64,000 bases of DNA from Bog-473 sp963783245 (GTDB lineage: Bacteria > Actinomycetota > Acidimicrobiia > Acidimicrobiales > RAAP-2). Below are positions 44,297 to 53,463 of the stretch, in pieces. Within the stretch, counting starts at the first letter, position 1. Each line of letters begins with the position of its first letter. The stretch covers positions 62,001 through 126,000 of the forward strand of contig CAWAMS010000002.1 of the NCBI GenBank assembly GCA_963783245.1, in the 5' to 3' direction. The translations under genes and the position numbers were made by a program. The notes beneath the pieces are model-generated. The model searched no databases. It saw only the letters and a list, made by a program, of their open reading frames with translations, and was not told the DNA's origin.

Positions 44297-45136
44297 TCAG
44301 GTCATCTGGTAGGTGGCCATAACTTGTGTCGGCATCAGCTCGGCATAGTGATGTTCACTCAGTTCGACCCGCCGCAACGTGCGCTGGATACCTGGTGGGG
44401 GGTCGGGACGCCCGTGCTGGAGCGCGATGTTGTCCCAGATGATGAAGTCACCATTGCGCCAGCTGTGTTCGTAGCTATACATGCCGGAGTAGAGGTGGGC
44501 AAACAACTGCTGGATAAGTGCCTCCCCATCACTCTCGTCGAGTTCGACGATGCGATCGGTGTGGTTCTCGTTGAGGCTGAGGATGATTTGACCCGTGCGA
44601 GGATGGGGACGAAGGAGAGGGTGTTCGGTGCCGGGCCAAGAATCTGGAGCAGAACTGCTGCGTTGTCGGTCCGAGAAACTCAAGGGCCACAGCAGCAGGA
44701 CGTGGAGGCCCTCGATTTCCCCACGAAGGTGATCCGGTAGTGAAGCGGCCGCCGCCACGACATCGACGAAGACAGTCGATGTGGCGTTCTCGGTCACATC
44801 GACGGCGTACAACGAGAGGCCAAGTAAGGGGTACGGCGAGCACGCGAGGTCGGAATGATACGCGAGTCGTCCTAACCCAGCCCCACCGAGTTTCGGATCG
44901 ACTGAAATGAATGCTTCCTTATGGTCATCGAGCACGGGACCGAACCAGCCCGAAACACGGATCTGGTCAGCAGTCGATAGCTGTTGATTGGGGAAGTACA
45001 ACAAGTGATGCTCATCCCACAGTGATCGAAGCTCGTCGATCTGGAGCTCCGAGATCTCACCTGAAAGGTCAAGATGGACTCGAGCACCGAACGGGATCAA
45101 CGATTTCCACGCCAACGACTCCGACATCTCTGCCAT
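44297..45136 (-). CDS. TauD/TfdA-family 2-oxoglutarate dioxygenase
   Basis: This 279-residue non-haem iron dioxygenase has the iron motif HxD in LAYHSDLACSPYP, the distal His in IALQHGRPDP, and Arg in RTLRRVEL for 2-oxoglutarate. TauD/TfdA relatives hydroxylate sulfonates, phenoxyacetates, sulfate esters and other substrates. An alternative ATG lies at 45127, with GGGGAGG upstream of both. It diverges from the CoA-transferase across a palindrome at 45205-45219. Confidence 0.85.
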   Translation of the reverse strand: MAEMSESLAWKSLIPFGARVHLDLSGEISELQIDELRSLWDEHHLLYFPNQQLSTADQIRVSGWFGPVLDDHKEAFISVDPKLGGAGLGRLAYHSDLACSPYPLLGLSLYAVDVTENATSTVFVDVVAAAASLPDHLRGEIEGLHVLLLWPLSFSDRQRSSSAPDSWPGTEHPLLRPHPRTGQIILSLNENHTDRIVELDESDGEALIQQLFAHLYSGMYSYEHSWRNGDFIIWDNIALQHGRPDPPPGIQRTLRRVELSEHHYAELMPTQVMATYQMT

Positions 45137-45204
45137 CACCTCCCCTTGCGCCCAACTGGTGGTTGGGCGAACACCCGAGATTAGTGCCCCGACTTTAGCC
45201 TGTC

Positions 45205-45219
45205 ATCTTAAACTAAGAT
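45205..45219. promoter_or_regulatory. Palindrome between divergent TauD and CoA-transferase genes
   Basis: ATCTTA-AAC-TAAGAT is a perfect 6-bp inverted repeat in the 156-bp divergent region. It is a possible operator for a regulator encoded elsewhere. Confidence 0.35.
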
Positions 45220-45292
45220 TCCAAACACTGCTAGAGATTCTGCGGAAGGCAAAGCTCGTGTGAGGATATTGAGAATGAGGGAGAGCATCGCA

Positions 45293-46519
45293 GTGACGAA
45301 CATGATGGACGGCATCCGCATTCTCGAGGTGGCCGAGCACACCTTCGTGCCACTTGCTGCAGGCATTCTGGCCGACTGGGGCGCCGATGTCATCAAGATC
45401 GAGCACCCGGAGCGGGGTGACGCCATGCGCGGACTTGCGGCCAGTGGGGGAATCAACGTGGGAAGCGGAGGGGTCCACGTCCTGATGGAGCACGCAAACC
45501 GTGGAAAGCGAAGCCTGGGTCTCGACCTCACGAACGCTGAGGGTCTCGAAATCCTCTACAGGCTCGCCGAGTCCGCTGATGTCTTCTTGACCAACAAGCT
45601 GCCGAGGGTGCTGAGCAAGTTGAAGATCGACGTCGACGACATCAGAGCCAGAAACCCGAACATCGTCTACGTACGGGGGAGCGGGTACGGTCACCACGGA
45701 CCTGATGCTGATGCGGGCGGCTATGACTCCCTCGGCTACTGGGCACGCTCAGGCAACGCCGCTGCCGCGCAGATGCCAGAGGTCGACCGCATGCCCGCGC
45801 AGACCGCCCCTGCCGTTGGTGACTCCATCGGTGCCATGTTCATCGCGGGGGGGATCTCCACCGCACTGTTGCACCGTGAACGCACGGGTGAAGGAACGGT
45901 TGTCGACGTATCGCTCCTTGCCACCGGGATGTGGGCCCTGAGTGCGGGGATTGCCATTTCGCAACAGAGTGGGACGGCCTACGTCGGAAACCCACCAGAG
46001 ATGAGTGGTCGAAAGAACCCTCTGGTGGGTCTCTACCGCGCAGCGGACAACCGCTGGATCGCCCTCTGCATGTTGCAGGGTTTCCACTTCTGGCCTGAGG
46101 CTGCCACTGTCCTCGGTCATCCCGAATGGGTGGACGACCCTCGCTTTGCCACCAGCGATCTCTTCCTGTCCAACGGTGCTGAGGCTGCTGCATTGGTGGC
46201 CGAGGCGTTCCTGACGGCTGATCAGGCGACGTGGAAGGAGCGTCTGCAGGGGATCAAGGGCCAGTGGTCACCCGTGCAGGACACGCTCGACATCGCCGAC
46301 GACCCCATGGTGGAGGCGAACGGCTACTTGGGAGAAGCCAAAACGGCCGACGGGATTCCATTCACGCTCGTCGCCACTCCGGTTCAGTTCAATGGGCAAC
46401 CGGCGCCACCGCGGGGAGCCCCGGCATTCAACGGGCAGGGCGACGACATTCTGCGTTCTGAACTGGGGATGGACGACGAGTCACTCATCGATCTCAAGGT
46501 CAGAGGCATCGTCGCCTAG
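45293..46519 (+). CDS. Type III CoA-transferase (CaiB/BaiF family)
   Basis: The 408-residue protein opens with GIRILEVAEHTFVPLAAGIL and ADWGADVIKIEHPERGD. The catalytic Asp is in GGYDSLGYWARSG, and HRERTGEGTVVDVSLL is typical. It moves CoA between carboxylic acids, so it activates a catabolic intermediate. The GTG at 45293 lies 8 nt behind GAGGGAGA; GTG 45260, ATG 45275 and ATG 45302 are alternatives. The amidohydrolase follows on the same strand. Confidence 0.9.
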   Translation: MTNMMDGIRILEVAEHTFVPLAAGILADWGADVIKIEHPERGDAMRGLAASGGINVGSGGVHVLMEHANRGKRSLGLDLTNAEGLEILYRLAESADVFLTNKLPRVLSKLKIDVDDIRARNPNIVYVRGSGYGHHGPDADAGGYDSLGYWARSGNAAAAQMPEVDRMPAQTAPAVGDSIGAMFIAGGISTALLHRERTGEGTVVDVSLLATGMWALSAGIAISQQSGTAYVGNPPEMSGRKNPLVGLYRAADNRWIALCMLQGFHFWPEAATVLGHPEWVDDPRFATSDLFLSNGAEAAALVAEAFLTADQATWKERLQGIKGQWSPVQDTLDIADDPMVEANGYLGEAKTADGIPFTLVATPVQFNGQPAPPRGAPAFNGQGDDILRSELGMDDESLIDLKVRGIVA

Positions 46520-46653
46520 CTCTCTGCGGGAGGTGAGCAGGGCCGTTGGCGCCGAGACTCCGCGGAAACCTGACGGTGTAGCGTGATCTTCGGCGAATGT
46601 CCTCACCGGCCAGAATTCGCCGGGCAGCACTCCGTCGGAAGAGAGAGCACACC

Positions 46654-47916
46654 ATGGACCACAACGACATGATCCTCGTCAGCATCGACGACCACATGAT
46701 CGAGCCTCCTGACATGTTCGAGAACCATGTGCCCAAGAAATGGATCGACGACACGCCGAAAGTGGTCCACGAGGGAGGCATGGACGGGTGGGTATTCCAG
46801 GGAGAGCGGACGAGCACGTCCTTCGGGATGTCGGCCACAGTGGGCTGGCCTTCTGAGGAATGGGGCTTCAACCCGGGCACGTACACGGAACTCCGGCCCG
46901 GATGTTTCGATGTGCACGAGCGCGTACGCGACATGAACGCCAATGGAGTGCTCGGCTCCATGTGCTTCCCGACGATGGCAGGATGGAATGCACGGACATT
47001 CGCTGAATCGCGTGACAAGGAGATTGCGCTCGTCATGCTCCAGGCGTACAACGACTGGGCCATCGACGAATGGTGTGGGTCCTACCCCGGCCGCTTCATC
47101 CCCCTCGGTATCGTCCCTATGTGGGATGTTGAGGCGGCGGTCGCCGAGGTGCGGCGTATCGCCAAGAAGGGTTGCCGCTCCATCAGCTTCCTGGAGACCC
47201 CCCATGTCCAAGGGTTCCCCAGTTTTCTCTCCGGGTACTGGGACCCGATGTTCGCGGCGCTGAGTGAGGAGAACATGGTGCTCTCCCTCCATATCGGAGC
47301 CGGGTTCGCAGTCATCCAAAAGGCAGAGGAGGCGCCGGTCGACCACCTTATGGTGCTCGCCTGCCAGATCAGCGCCATCACAGCCCAAGACCTTCTCTTC
47401 GGACCAACCTTGCGGAGGTTTCCGGACCTCAAGGTCGCACTCTCTGAAGGCGGAATCGGGTGGATCCCTTTCTATTTCGATCGGATCGACCGCCATTTCT
47501 CGAACCAGGAATGGCTTCACAGCGACTTCGGCGGACGGCTGCCCTCGGAAGTCTTCCAAGACCACATTCTGGCTTGCTACATCACCGATCCCTCCGGACT
47601 CCTCCTGCGCGACCGCATCGGAATTGATGGCATCGCCTGGGAATGCGACTACCCCCATACCGACACCACGTGGCCGAAATCGCCCGAGTTCGCCTGGAGG
47701 GAATTGAAGGAGGCCGGGTGCAACGATGAGGAGATCCACAAGATCACATGGCAGAATGCTTGTCGGTTCTACGACTGGGATCCGTTCGCGCACACCCCGA
47801 AGGGACACGCAACCGTCGGTGCTCTGCGAGAGCTCGCTCGTGACGTGGATACGACGAGGATGTCTCGAGTTGAATGGCGCAAGCGCAACGAGGCACTCGG
47901 GGTCGGAACGCTGTGA
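46654..47916 (+). CDS. Amidohydrolase-2 family metal-dependent hydrolase
   Basis: This 420-residue TIM barrel has the metal motif SIDDHMIEPPDM, His in LSLHIGAGF and the C-terminal segment ECDYPHTDTTWP. It is a clear paralogue of 8347-9630. It probably acts on a product of the CoA-transferase step or a related ring compound. The ATG at 46654 was chosen because family similarity starts there; the frame is open from 46597. Confidence 0.86.
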   Translation: MDHNDMILVSIDDHMIEPPDMFENHVPKKWIDDTPKVVHEGGMDGWVFQGERTSTSFGMSATVGWPSEEWGFNPGTYTELRPGCFDVHERVRDMNANGVLGSMCFPTMAGWNARTFAESRDKEIALVMLQAYNDWAIDEWCGSYPGRFIPLGIVPMWDVEAAVAEVRRIAKKGCRSISFLETPHVQGFPSFLSGYWDPMFAALSEENMVLSLHIGAGFAVIQKAEEAPVDHLMVLACQISAITAQDLLFGPTLRRFPDLKVALSEGGIGWIPFYFDRIDRHFSNQEWLHSDFGGRLPSEVFQDHILACYITDPSGLLLRDRIGIDGIAWECDYPHTDTTWPKSPEFAWRELKEAGCNDEEIHKITWQNACRFYDWDPFAHTPKGHATVGALRELARDVDTTRMSRVEWRKRNEALGVGTL

Positions 47917-47951
47917 GGCGCATGCACTGACGCTGCATCGGCCGGGGTCCT

Positions 47952-48740
47952 TTAGGGTTTTTGGTTTTGTATGCGGGTCCACTCCTCGACGGCAACCTGG
48001 TTGAGCACCTCGGCCTTGGCGAAACCCGAGTAGGCCGCAAATTGCAAAATCAGTTCATTCATCTCCGGTAGGGAGATGTCACCGGTGCCCAGGGCTGACC
48101 CGACGTGCGAATGGATCGGCGTCAGTGCGTCAGAGACGCCGACACAGGGGACCGTGATGAAGCGTCGGTCGATGCGACTCAGCGCTGGTCGCTGCCAGAG
48201 GTGCCCAAAAACGAAACCGAGGATCCCTGCCTGGAAGTACGGCGAGTCTCTCCCTGGTGAAGGCACGAGATTTATGTCAGCGAAACATTGCTCCCCGCCA
48301 GCCAGGCGGGTTTCGTGATCGGTGGGGCCGAGTGAGGACGTCGTGTACTCGGGCCAAGGCTCGAACGAACTGCTCCGCTCCTCCTGAAGACGAGCATGCT
48401 GCCTGCGGAGGCTCGTCTCTGCTTGCGACGCCTTGGGCCATCCGCAGTACACGGCGAAGTGCAGTGTGAATTCGAGCAGCTCTTCGATCTTCAGATCGCC
48501 AGTGGCCAGCGCGGCGTACATGTGATCATCGATCGGCCCCGTGGCGTCGGATGCGCAGACACAGGTGAGTGTCACAAGGCGACGTTGCTTTCGGGTAAGG
48601 CCGGGCCGTGCCCAGATCTGACCGAAGACGAAGTCGAGCGTGGTGACTTCGAATGGTGTCGTCGGCGTGATGGCGTCGGTCGCCATCACTTCACGGTACG
48701 AAAGCGGTTGGGTTGCCACAGTGCACGTCCTCTCAGCCAA
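47952..48740 (-). CDS. Double carboxymuconolactone-decarboxylase-like protein
   Basis: The 262-residue protein carries two tandem CMD/AhpD-like domains. Domain 1 has FGQIWARPGLTRKQRRLVTL and domain 2 has FGHLWQRPALSRIDRRFITV, and each is followed by a Cys and a conserved His. Its closest use is in aromatic (gamma-CMD) or peroxidase-like chemistry; the substrate is unknown. It diverges from the TetR at 48798. Confidence 0.82.
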   Translation of the reverse strand: MAERTCTVATQPLSYREVMATDAITPTTPFEVTTLDFVFGQIWARPGLTRKQRRLVTLTCVCASDATGPIDDHMYAALATGDLKIEELLEFTLHFAVYCGWPKASQAETSLRRQHARLQEERSSSFEPWPEYTTSSLGPTDHETRLAGGEQCFADINLVPSPGRDSPYFQAGILGFVFGHLWQRPALSRIDRRFITVPCVGVSDALTPIHSHVGSALGTGDISLPEMNELILQFAAYSGFAKAEVLNQVAVEEWTRIQNQKP

Positions 48741-48797
48741 GTGGAAGAAACTTACGACAATTGACTTAGTCGATCAAACTCTGCTTTTCTTGCACCT

Positions 48798-49496
48798 GTG
48801 CCTCCCGCTTCTGGTTCGCTTGTCCGCACATCGGGAACGTCCACGAAAGAGGTGGTGGTCCTCACTGCGGAGCGTTTGTTCGCGGTCCACGGTGTCAACG
48901 GTGTCTCGCTGCGACAGATCAGCGTCGAAGCGGGCATGGCCAATCACTCTGTGGTGCAGTACCACTTCGGAAACAAGGACGGCCTGATCGACGCCATACT
49001 CGTCAATCGGCTGACGTACCTCGCCCATCGAAGATCACTCCTCTTCTCACGGCTCACGGCCGACCACATTCGATCCGTCGCTGAGGCGCACCTGCTGCCG
49101 GTCATGGAGCTGACGGAACAATCGGATTGCTCCTACCTGATCTTCCTCGAACAATTACTGCAACGGGGCCGCCTCGAGCGTCCGTTCGAGAGGCTCCCCG
49201 CGCGCTATCAGGCGTCTCGTCGTTCGTACGAGAAGAGAATGACTCCGCTTCTGGGCCATGTCCCCTCCAAACTTCGCCTGCTCCGCATCGATCAGGCCTC
49301 GGCTCTCTGCCTGCACGCCTGCGCCGACAGGCAACGCAGCCTGCACGCGGACGAAGCGGTCTCATCCTTCGATCTTCACGTCAGCCAGGTGCTCGACGGG
49401 GTCGAGGCGTTCTTGTCCGCGCCACCTTCCGATGACACGCTCGAGGCGCTGAAGTCTTCTCCGGGCCGCTTCCCGTCGATGAGTGCGCTGCCATGA
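48798..49496 (+). CDS. TetR-family transcriptional regulator
   Basis: The 232-residue TetR has the helix-turn-helix VSLRQISVEAGMANHSVVQY, then HFGNKDGLIDAIL, and a helical C-terminal domain. The start is GTG-like within a short 57-bp gap to the divergent CMD gene. Its stop overlaps the following SDR start (ATGA at 49493), so regulator and SDR are translated together. Confidence 0.86.
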   Translation: MPPASGSLVRTSGTSTKEVVVLTAERLFAVHGVNGVSLRQISVEAGMANHSVVQYHFGNKDGLIDAILVNRLTYLAHRRSLLFSRLTADHIRSVAEAHLLPVMELTEQSDCSYLIFLEQLLQRGRLERPFERLPARYQASRRSYEKRMTPLLGHVPSKLRLLRIDQASALCLHACADRQRSLHADEAVSSFDLHVSQVLDGVEAFLSAPPSDDTLEALKSSPGRFPSMSALP

Positions 49497-50296
49497 AGAG
49501 CTTCGTGCAGGTCGCCGAGTCGGTCGCCGTAGTCAGTGGCGCAGGGAGCGGCATCGGAAGAGCCGCAGCCATTTCCCTGGCGGCCCGAGGTGCCCGGGTC
49601 ATGGTGTCCGACCTCGTATCGGATCGCGCCGAATCGGTTGCGGCCGAAATCGTCGCAGCAGGAGGTTCTGCAATCTCGCAGGTGTGCAATGTCGCGGACC
49701 TCGAGGCCCTCGAGCGGGTGCGCGATCGTACGCTTGAGGAGTTCGGTCAGATCGACATCATCATGAACAATGTGGGAGTTATCGCATTGGGCCCCCCTGA
49801 GACACTTCCTCTCCAGGAGTGGGAGCGCGTGATCGACGTGAATCTACTCAGCATTGTGCGGAGTAATCTCACGTTCCTTCCCCTCTTGCTCGCCCAAGGC
49901 AGAGGGCACATCGTGAACACCGCTTCAGCGTCGGGGCTCCTGGCCTACGGGTTTGACCGTCTTCCGTACGTTGCCACGAAGCATGCCGTGGTGGGGCTGA
50001 CTGAATCACTCGCCTTCTATCTTCGGCCGCGTGGGATCGGTGTCACCTGCCTGTGTCCCTCAGGCGTGATCACCAACATTGTCGAGCAGATGACGAGTTT
50101 CGGCGAAGCGATCACTCCACGGGCCCCGAGCTACCCGATTGTTGCGGCTGAAGTGGTGGGCGAGCTCGTCGCGGACGCCATAACCGACGGCCGATTCCTG
50201 GTCTTGACGGCAACAGAGGTTCAGGATGAGATCGAGGAACGCGCACGGGACATCGAGGCGTACATCGACAGGTTGAGTGCACCGGAGTCCTCGTGA
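49493..50296 (+). CDS. Short-chain dehydrogenase/reductase
   Basis: This 267-residue SDR has the cofactor motif SGAGSGIG, the acidic residue in VMVSDLVSDR, NNVGVIALG, Ser in NTASASG and Tyr/Lys in YVATK. The long C-terminal helical tail after residue 225 (VQDEIEERARDIEAYIDRL) is like that of acetoin-type or CPBP-like SDRs. It overlaps the TetR stop by 4 nt and precedes the PPOX gene by 22 bp. Confidence 0.87.
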   Translation: MKSFVQVAESVAVVSGAGSGIGRAAAISLAARGARVMVSDLVSDRAESVAAEIVAAGGSAISQVCNVADLEALERVRDRTLEEFGQIDIIMNNVGVIALGPPETLPLQEWERVIDVNLLSIVRSNLTFLPLLLAQGRGHIVNTASASGLLAYGFDRLPYVATKHAVVGLTESLAFYLRPRGIGVTCLCPSGVITNIVEQMTSFGEAITPRAPSYPIVAAEVVGELVADAITDGRFLVLTATEVQDEIEERARDIEAYIDRLSAPESS

Positions 50297-50318
50297 CGGA
50301 AAATGAGGGGCAGGCAGT

Positions 50319-50796
50319 GTGACCGACGCCGCCCCCTCGAGTCCTCGCATCCGCCTCACCCCCGAGGAGGCGTGGGACTTTGTGGAAGGAGCCCATACCG
50401 GGATACTCGGAACCCTGCGATCCGACGGCATGCCGATCATGTTGCCCATTTGGTTCGTGGTGATCGAGCGAAGGATCTACGTTCGCACGAGTGCCGACTC
50501 CAAGAAGGCCAAGCGAGCCCGGAGGGACGCCAGGGCTTCGTTCCTGGTCGAGCGCGGCGAGCGGTGGGCTGAGTCCAAGCGGTCCACATGGTCGGAGAGA
50601 TCACCGAGGTTGACGTGGAGTCCGCTCGCGGAGCCGAAGCAGAAGAGAAGTTCACGGCGAAGTACGCTGCGTTCCGAACGGACAATGCACAGATGAGCCC
50701 AACGACTCGATCACGGTATACCCCCGGAGGGTCTTTCTCGAATTCAGATCAGACGGGCGCATCCTGAGTTGGGACAATCGGAGATTGGGTTTGTGA
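50319..50796 (+). pseudogene. PPOX-class F420/flavin-dependent enzyme, two frameshifts
   Basis: Three frames join into one roughly 159-residue PPOX protein. The first part is RLTPEEAWDFVEGAHTGILG to SFLVERGERWAE, the middle is VHMVGEITEVDVESARG to KYAAFRTDNAQM, and the end is RVFLEFRSDGRILSWDNRRL. Adding one G near 50580 and one C to the run at 50721-50725 restores it. Actinobacterial members bind F420 or FMN. The final stop overlaps the enoyl-CoA hydratase start (GTGA), which supports the repaired frame. Confidence 0.75.
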
Positions 50797-51560
50797 GCGA
50801 GTACCCGGGATTCCTCGTGACACGAGACGAGTCGACCTGTCTTGTGACCATTGACAGGCCCGAGGCGAGGAACGCCCTTACTTCCGCCATGCGGCGCGAC
50901 TTCGGGCAACTATTCGCAGGCCTCGACGCGGACGAGGAAGTGGCTGTCGTCGTCTTGACCGGAAGCGACCCCACGTTCACTGCCGGAGTCGATCTGAAGG
51001 AACGGCTGGCCGGAGGCGTGCCACTCCCCAGGGTGCGACCCAATCCCGGTGAGGTGCTCCGCAGCTTCTCGAAGCCGGTCATTTGCGCCGTGAACGGACC
51101 TTGCGTCACCGGAGGATTGGAGATCGCTCTCAGCTGCACGTTTGTCGTGGCGTCGGAACGGGCTGCATTCAAGGACACCCACGCCCGCCTGGGCCTCATG
51201 CCGGGTTGGGGTCTTTCCGCGCTTTTGCCCCGGGCGATAGGGACGCGTCTTGCCGCCGACATGACCGTGACCGGCCGAGTGGTTGACTCCGAAGAGGCCC
51301 TCAGGATCGGTCTCGTCAACACCGTCGTGGCCCATGACGAGCTCGTTCCGACGGTTTTGGGCCTGGCCTCTGCTATCGCGTCGGGCGACAGCGCCGCCGT
51401 GCGGGCCGCCATTGCCCTCTATCGTCGCGGGGATGGTGCCACGTTGGAAGAAGCGTTGCGCTTCGAGTCGGAGGCCGCGGATGCGTGGCGGACCGATTCG
51501 ACGCGTTCGCTCGAGCGGATGAGCGACATCACCGGCAAAGGTCGTCCTGCCAGAACCTGA
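50793..51560 (+). CDS. Enoyl-CoA hydratase/isomerase
   Basis: The 255-residue crotonase-fold enzyme has oxyanion-hole segments LTGSDPTFTAGVDL and AVNGPCVTGGLEIAL and the substrate segment FKDTHARLGLMPGWG. A Glu-type catalytic site is expected, and hydration of an enoyl-CoA is the likely reaction. The GTG at 50793 overlaps the PPOX stop by 3 nt; the frame is open to 50769 but lacks support. Confidence 0.88.
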   Translation: MSEYPGFLVTRDESTCLVTIDRPEARNALTSAMRRDFGQLFAGLDADEEVAVVVLTGSDPTFTAGVDLKERLAGGVPLPRVRPNPGEVLRSFSKPVICAVNGPCVTGGLEIALSCTFVVASERAAFKDTHARLGLMPGWGLSALLPRAIGTRLAADMTVTGRVVDSEEALRIGLVNTVVAHDELVPTVLGLASAIASGDSAAVRAAIALYRRGDGATLEEALRFESEAADAWRTDSTRSLERMSDITGKGRPART

Positions 51561-51572
51561 TCGTGCTGGGAC

Positions 51573-52364
51573 TCACTGGTTGACGGTGTAGCCACCGTTC
51601 ACGGGATAGGTCTGGCCGGTGATCCACGAGGCGTGTGAGCTCGCCAGGAAGGTGACCATTCCCGCGACGTCCGCCGGACGCCCCAGCCGCCGGACGACAT
51701 ACCTCTTCAGTTGCCTCTGGAGGCGTTCAGTCAATTCAGGAGATCCTTGTGCGCGCCCTTCCTGCCCTGTGGTGTCGACGGTGCCGAGCGACACGCAGTT
51801 GACCGTCACCCCGTCCTTACCGACCTCACGAGCCAACGCGCGCGTGAAGCCTGCCGCGCCGGCCTTCGCTGCGGCGTAGGGCGCCATGAAAGCCTCTCCG
51901 ACACGCCCCGCATCCGAGATGATCGTGATGACCCGCCCTTCAGTATTCGCAACCATGTGGGGGAGGACGACGCGCGTGCAGTTCATCACTCCATAGAGGT
52001 TGACAGCGAAGTAGCGGTCCCAATCGGCCGGCTCGGTTTGCTCGAATTTGCCGAGGATGGCGGAGTTGCCCGCTTCACCGGGGCCGCCATTGCCGGCGTT
52101 GTTGACGAGGATATCGACGCCCTGGGAGGCAGCAATGGCGCTCTCGGCTGATGAGTAGTCGGAGACGTCGAAGGGGCAGGACACTGCATCGCCACCGAAT
52201 GTCTCGATCTCCTTCGTCACCGCTTCTGCCCTCCCGGCGACATAATCGTTCACGAGAACCTCGGCCCCAGCCGACGCGAGCGTGCAGGCGATCGCGCGCC
52301 CCACTCCCTGCCCTGCACCCGTGACGAGTGCGACCCGGCCGCTGAGGTCGATTTCGAAAGTCAT
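51573..52364 (-). CDS. Short-chain dehydrogenase/reductase
   Basis: This 263-residue SDR has TGAGQGVG near residues 15-22, Asp in VLVNDYVAGR, NNAGNGGPG, the Ser region TIISDAGRVG and Tyr/Lys in YAAAK. It ends GQTYPVNGGYTVNQ. The start overlaps the VOC gene by 4 nt, so the two form an operon that diverges from the TetR at 52873. Confidence 0.87.
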   Translation of the reverse strand: MTFEIDLSGRVALVTGAGQGVGRAIACTLASAGAEVLVNDYVAGRAEAVTKEIETFGGDAVSCPFDVSDYSSAESAIAASQGVDILVNNAGNGGPGEAGNSAILGKFEQTEPADWDRYFAVNLYGVMNCTRVVLPHMVANTEGRVITIISDAGRVGEAFMAPYAAAKAGAAGFTRALAREVGKDGVTVNCVSLGTVDTTGQEGRAQGSPELTERLQRQLKRYVVRRLGRPADVAGMVTFLASSHASWITGQTYPVNGGYTVNQ

Positions 52365-52786
52365 GGGATGTCGATGAGTTCCACGGCGACACCGTTCGGG
52401 TCATGGACGACGGCCATTTGTGTACCGACCGAAAGCGTGATCCGCGAGGGTGTTCCTCCGAGGTCTAACGAGGCCAGACGATGCAGTGTCGGCTCCATCT
52501 GGGTGTAGACGGAGACGAGGAAGAATCCGATCGCAGGCTCGGTGGGCTGCTCTGGAGCATCTGCCATCCCGCCTGCGAACTCCACGAGCTCGATGATTCC
52601 GGCATCCTCGGTGCTGGGATCTCCGAGGAAGATCGAACGCAGCCTCGGCTCACGTGCGGCAAAGAGTGTCGGCCAATCGCCCTCGAACCTCTCATCCATT
52701 TGTTGGACAAAACCGAGGCCGTCCTGCCAGAAGCGCATGCTGGACTCGATGTCCCGCGTGCAGATCGCTGTGTGGTGGATCTTCAT
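52361..52786 (-). CDS. Glyoxalase/VOC-family protein
   Basis: The 141-residue VOC protein starts IHHTAICTRDIESSMRFWQD with a metal-type His. The second half ends VVHDPNGVAVELIDIP, giving the Glu ligand. It resembles methylmalonyl-CoA epimerase or lactoylglutathione-lyase-like proteins. It is the first gene of the operon with the SDR at 51573-52364, opposite the TetR operator. Confidence 0.84.
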   Translation of the reverse strand: MKIHHTAICTRDIESSMRFWQDGLGFVQQMDERFEGDWPTLFAAREPRLRSIFLGDPSTEDAGIIELVEFAGGMADAPEQPTEPAIGFFLVSVYTQMEPTLHRLASLDLGGTPSRITLSVGTQMAVVHDPNGVAVELIDIP

Positions 52787-52827
52787 CCCCCTGCTTTCAG
52801 CGCCGTCCCTGTCGAGCAGCGCACTAG

Positions 52828-52864
52828 TTCTGTTAGATTGAACGCTAAGTTCAAACTAACAGAA
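52828..52864. promoter_or_regulatory. TetR operator: 16-bp inverted repeat
   Basis: TTCTGTTAGATTGAAC (52828-52843) and GTTCAAACTAACAGAA (52849-52864) are inverted with one mismatch around GCTAA. The site sits between the divergent VOC/SDR operon and the TetR gene, ending 8 bp before the TetR ATG. It is almost certainly the operator of that TetR, controlling both directions. Confidence 0.8.
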
Positions 52865-52872
52865 GAGGTGTC

Positions 52873-53463
52873 ATGCGACCAGTGCCCGCCAAAATGGCCG
52901 CCAAGTTGATGCTGGCTGCCGATCTCTTCGCCGAACGCGGCCTCGACGGCACCAAGACCGAGGACATCGCAGCGGCGACCGGTATCCCGAAAGCGACACT
53001 TTACTATTACTTTGAAGGCAAAGAGCAGGTACTTACGTATATCTTCGGCGTCGTGCTCGACGCTGTCGGGCGCGCCGTCGCTTCAGCCATCGAGGGCCCG
53101 GGTGATGCACCCGAGAGGATGCGACGTCTGCTCAAAGCACACATCCGGGTGTACGGCGACTACCCGCGAGCGAGTCAGGCGTTGCAATTCGACCTGGGTC
53201 GAGCCGCCCGGTTTCCAGACGTGGTCGAACGCTCGAATAGTGCGTTCATAGAGCCGGTGACGACCCTCATCCTCGAAGGGGTCAGCGAAGGAGCCTTTCG
53301 CACGGACCTCCAACCTCGACTCACCGCGGTGGGGATCCTCGGCCTGATCAACACGAGCTCCATGTACGTGATCAACCGCGATGTCGACGTGACCCTCGAA
53401 AGCATCATCGACGGCGTCACGGCCTTCGCGCTGGGCGGATTGCTCAAGGAGGCGGGCGCATGA
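52873..53463 (+). CDS. TetR-family transcriptional regulator
   Basis: The 196-residue TetR has the helix-turn-helix TKTEDIAAATGIPKATLYYY, then FEGKEQVLTYI, and a C-terminal domain resembling TetR_C_11/24 types. AGAAGAGGTG precedes the ATG and overlaps the right arm of its operator. The stop overlaps the next SDR start (ATGA), so the regulator, SDR and monooxygenase form one operon. Confidence 0.9.
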   Translation: MRPVPAKMAAKLMLAADLFAERGLDGTKTEDIAAATGIPKATLYYYFEGKEQVLTYIFGVVLDAVGRAVASAIEGPGDAPERMRRLLKAHIRVYGDYPRASQALQFDLGRAARFPDVVERSNSAFIEPVTTLILEGVSEGAFRTDLQPRLTAVGILGLINTSSMYVINRDVDVTLESIIDGVTAFALGGLLKEAGA

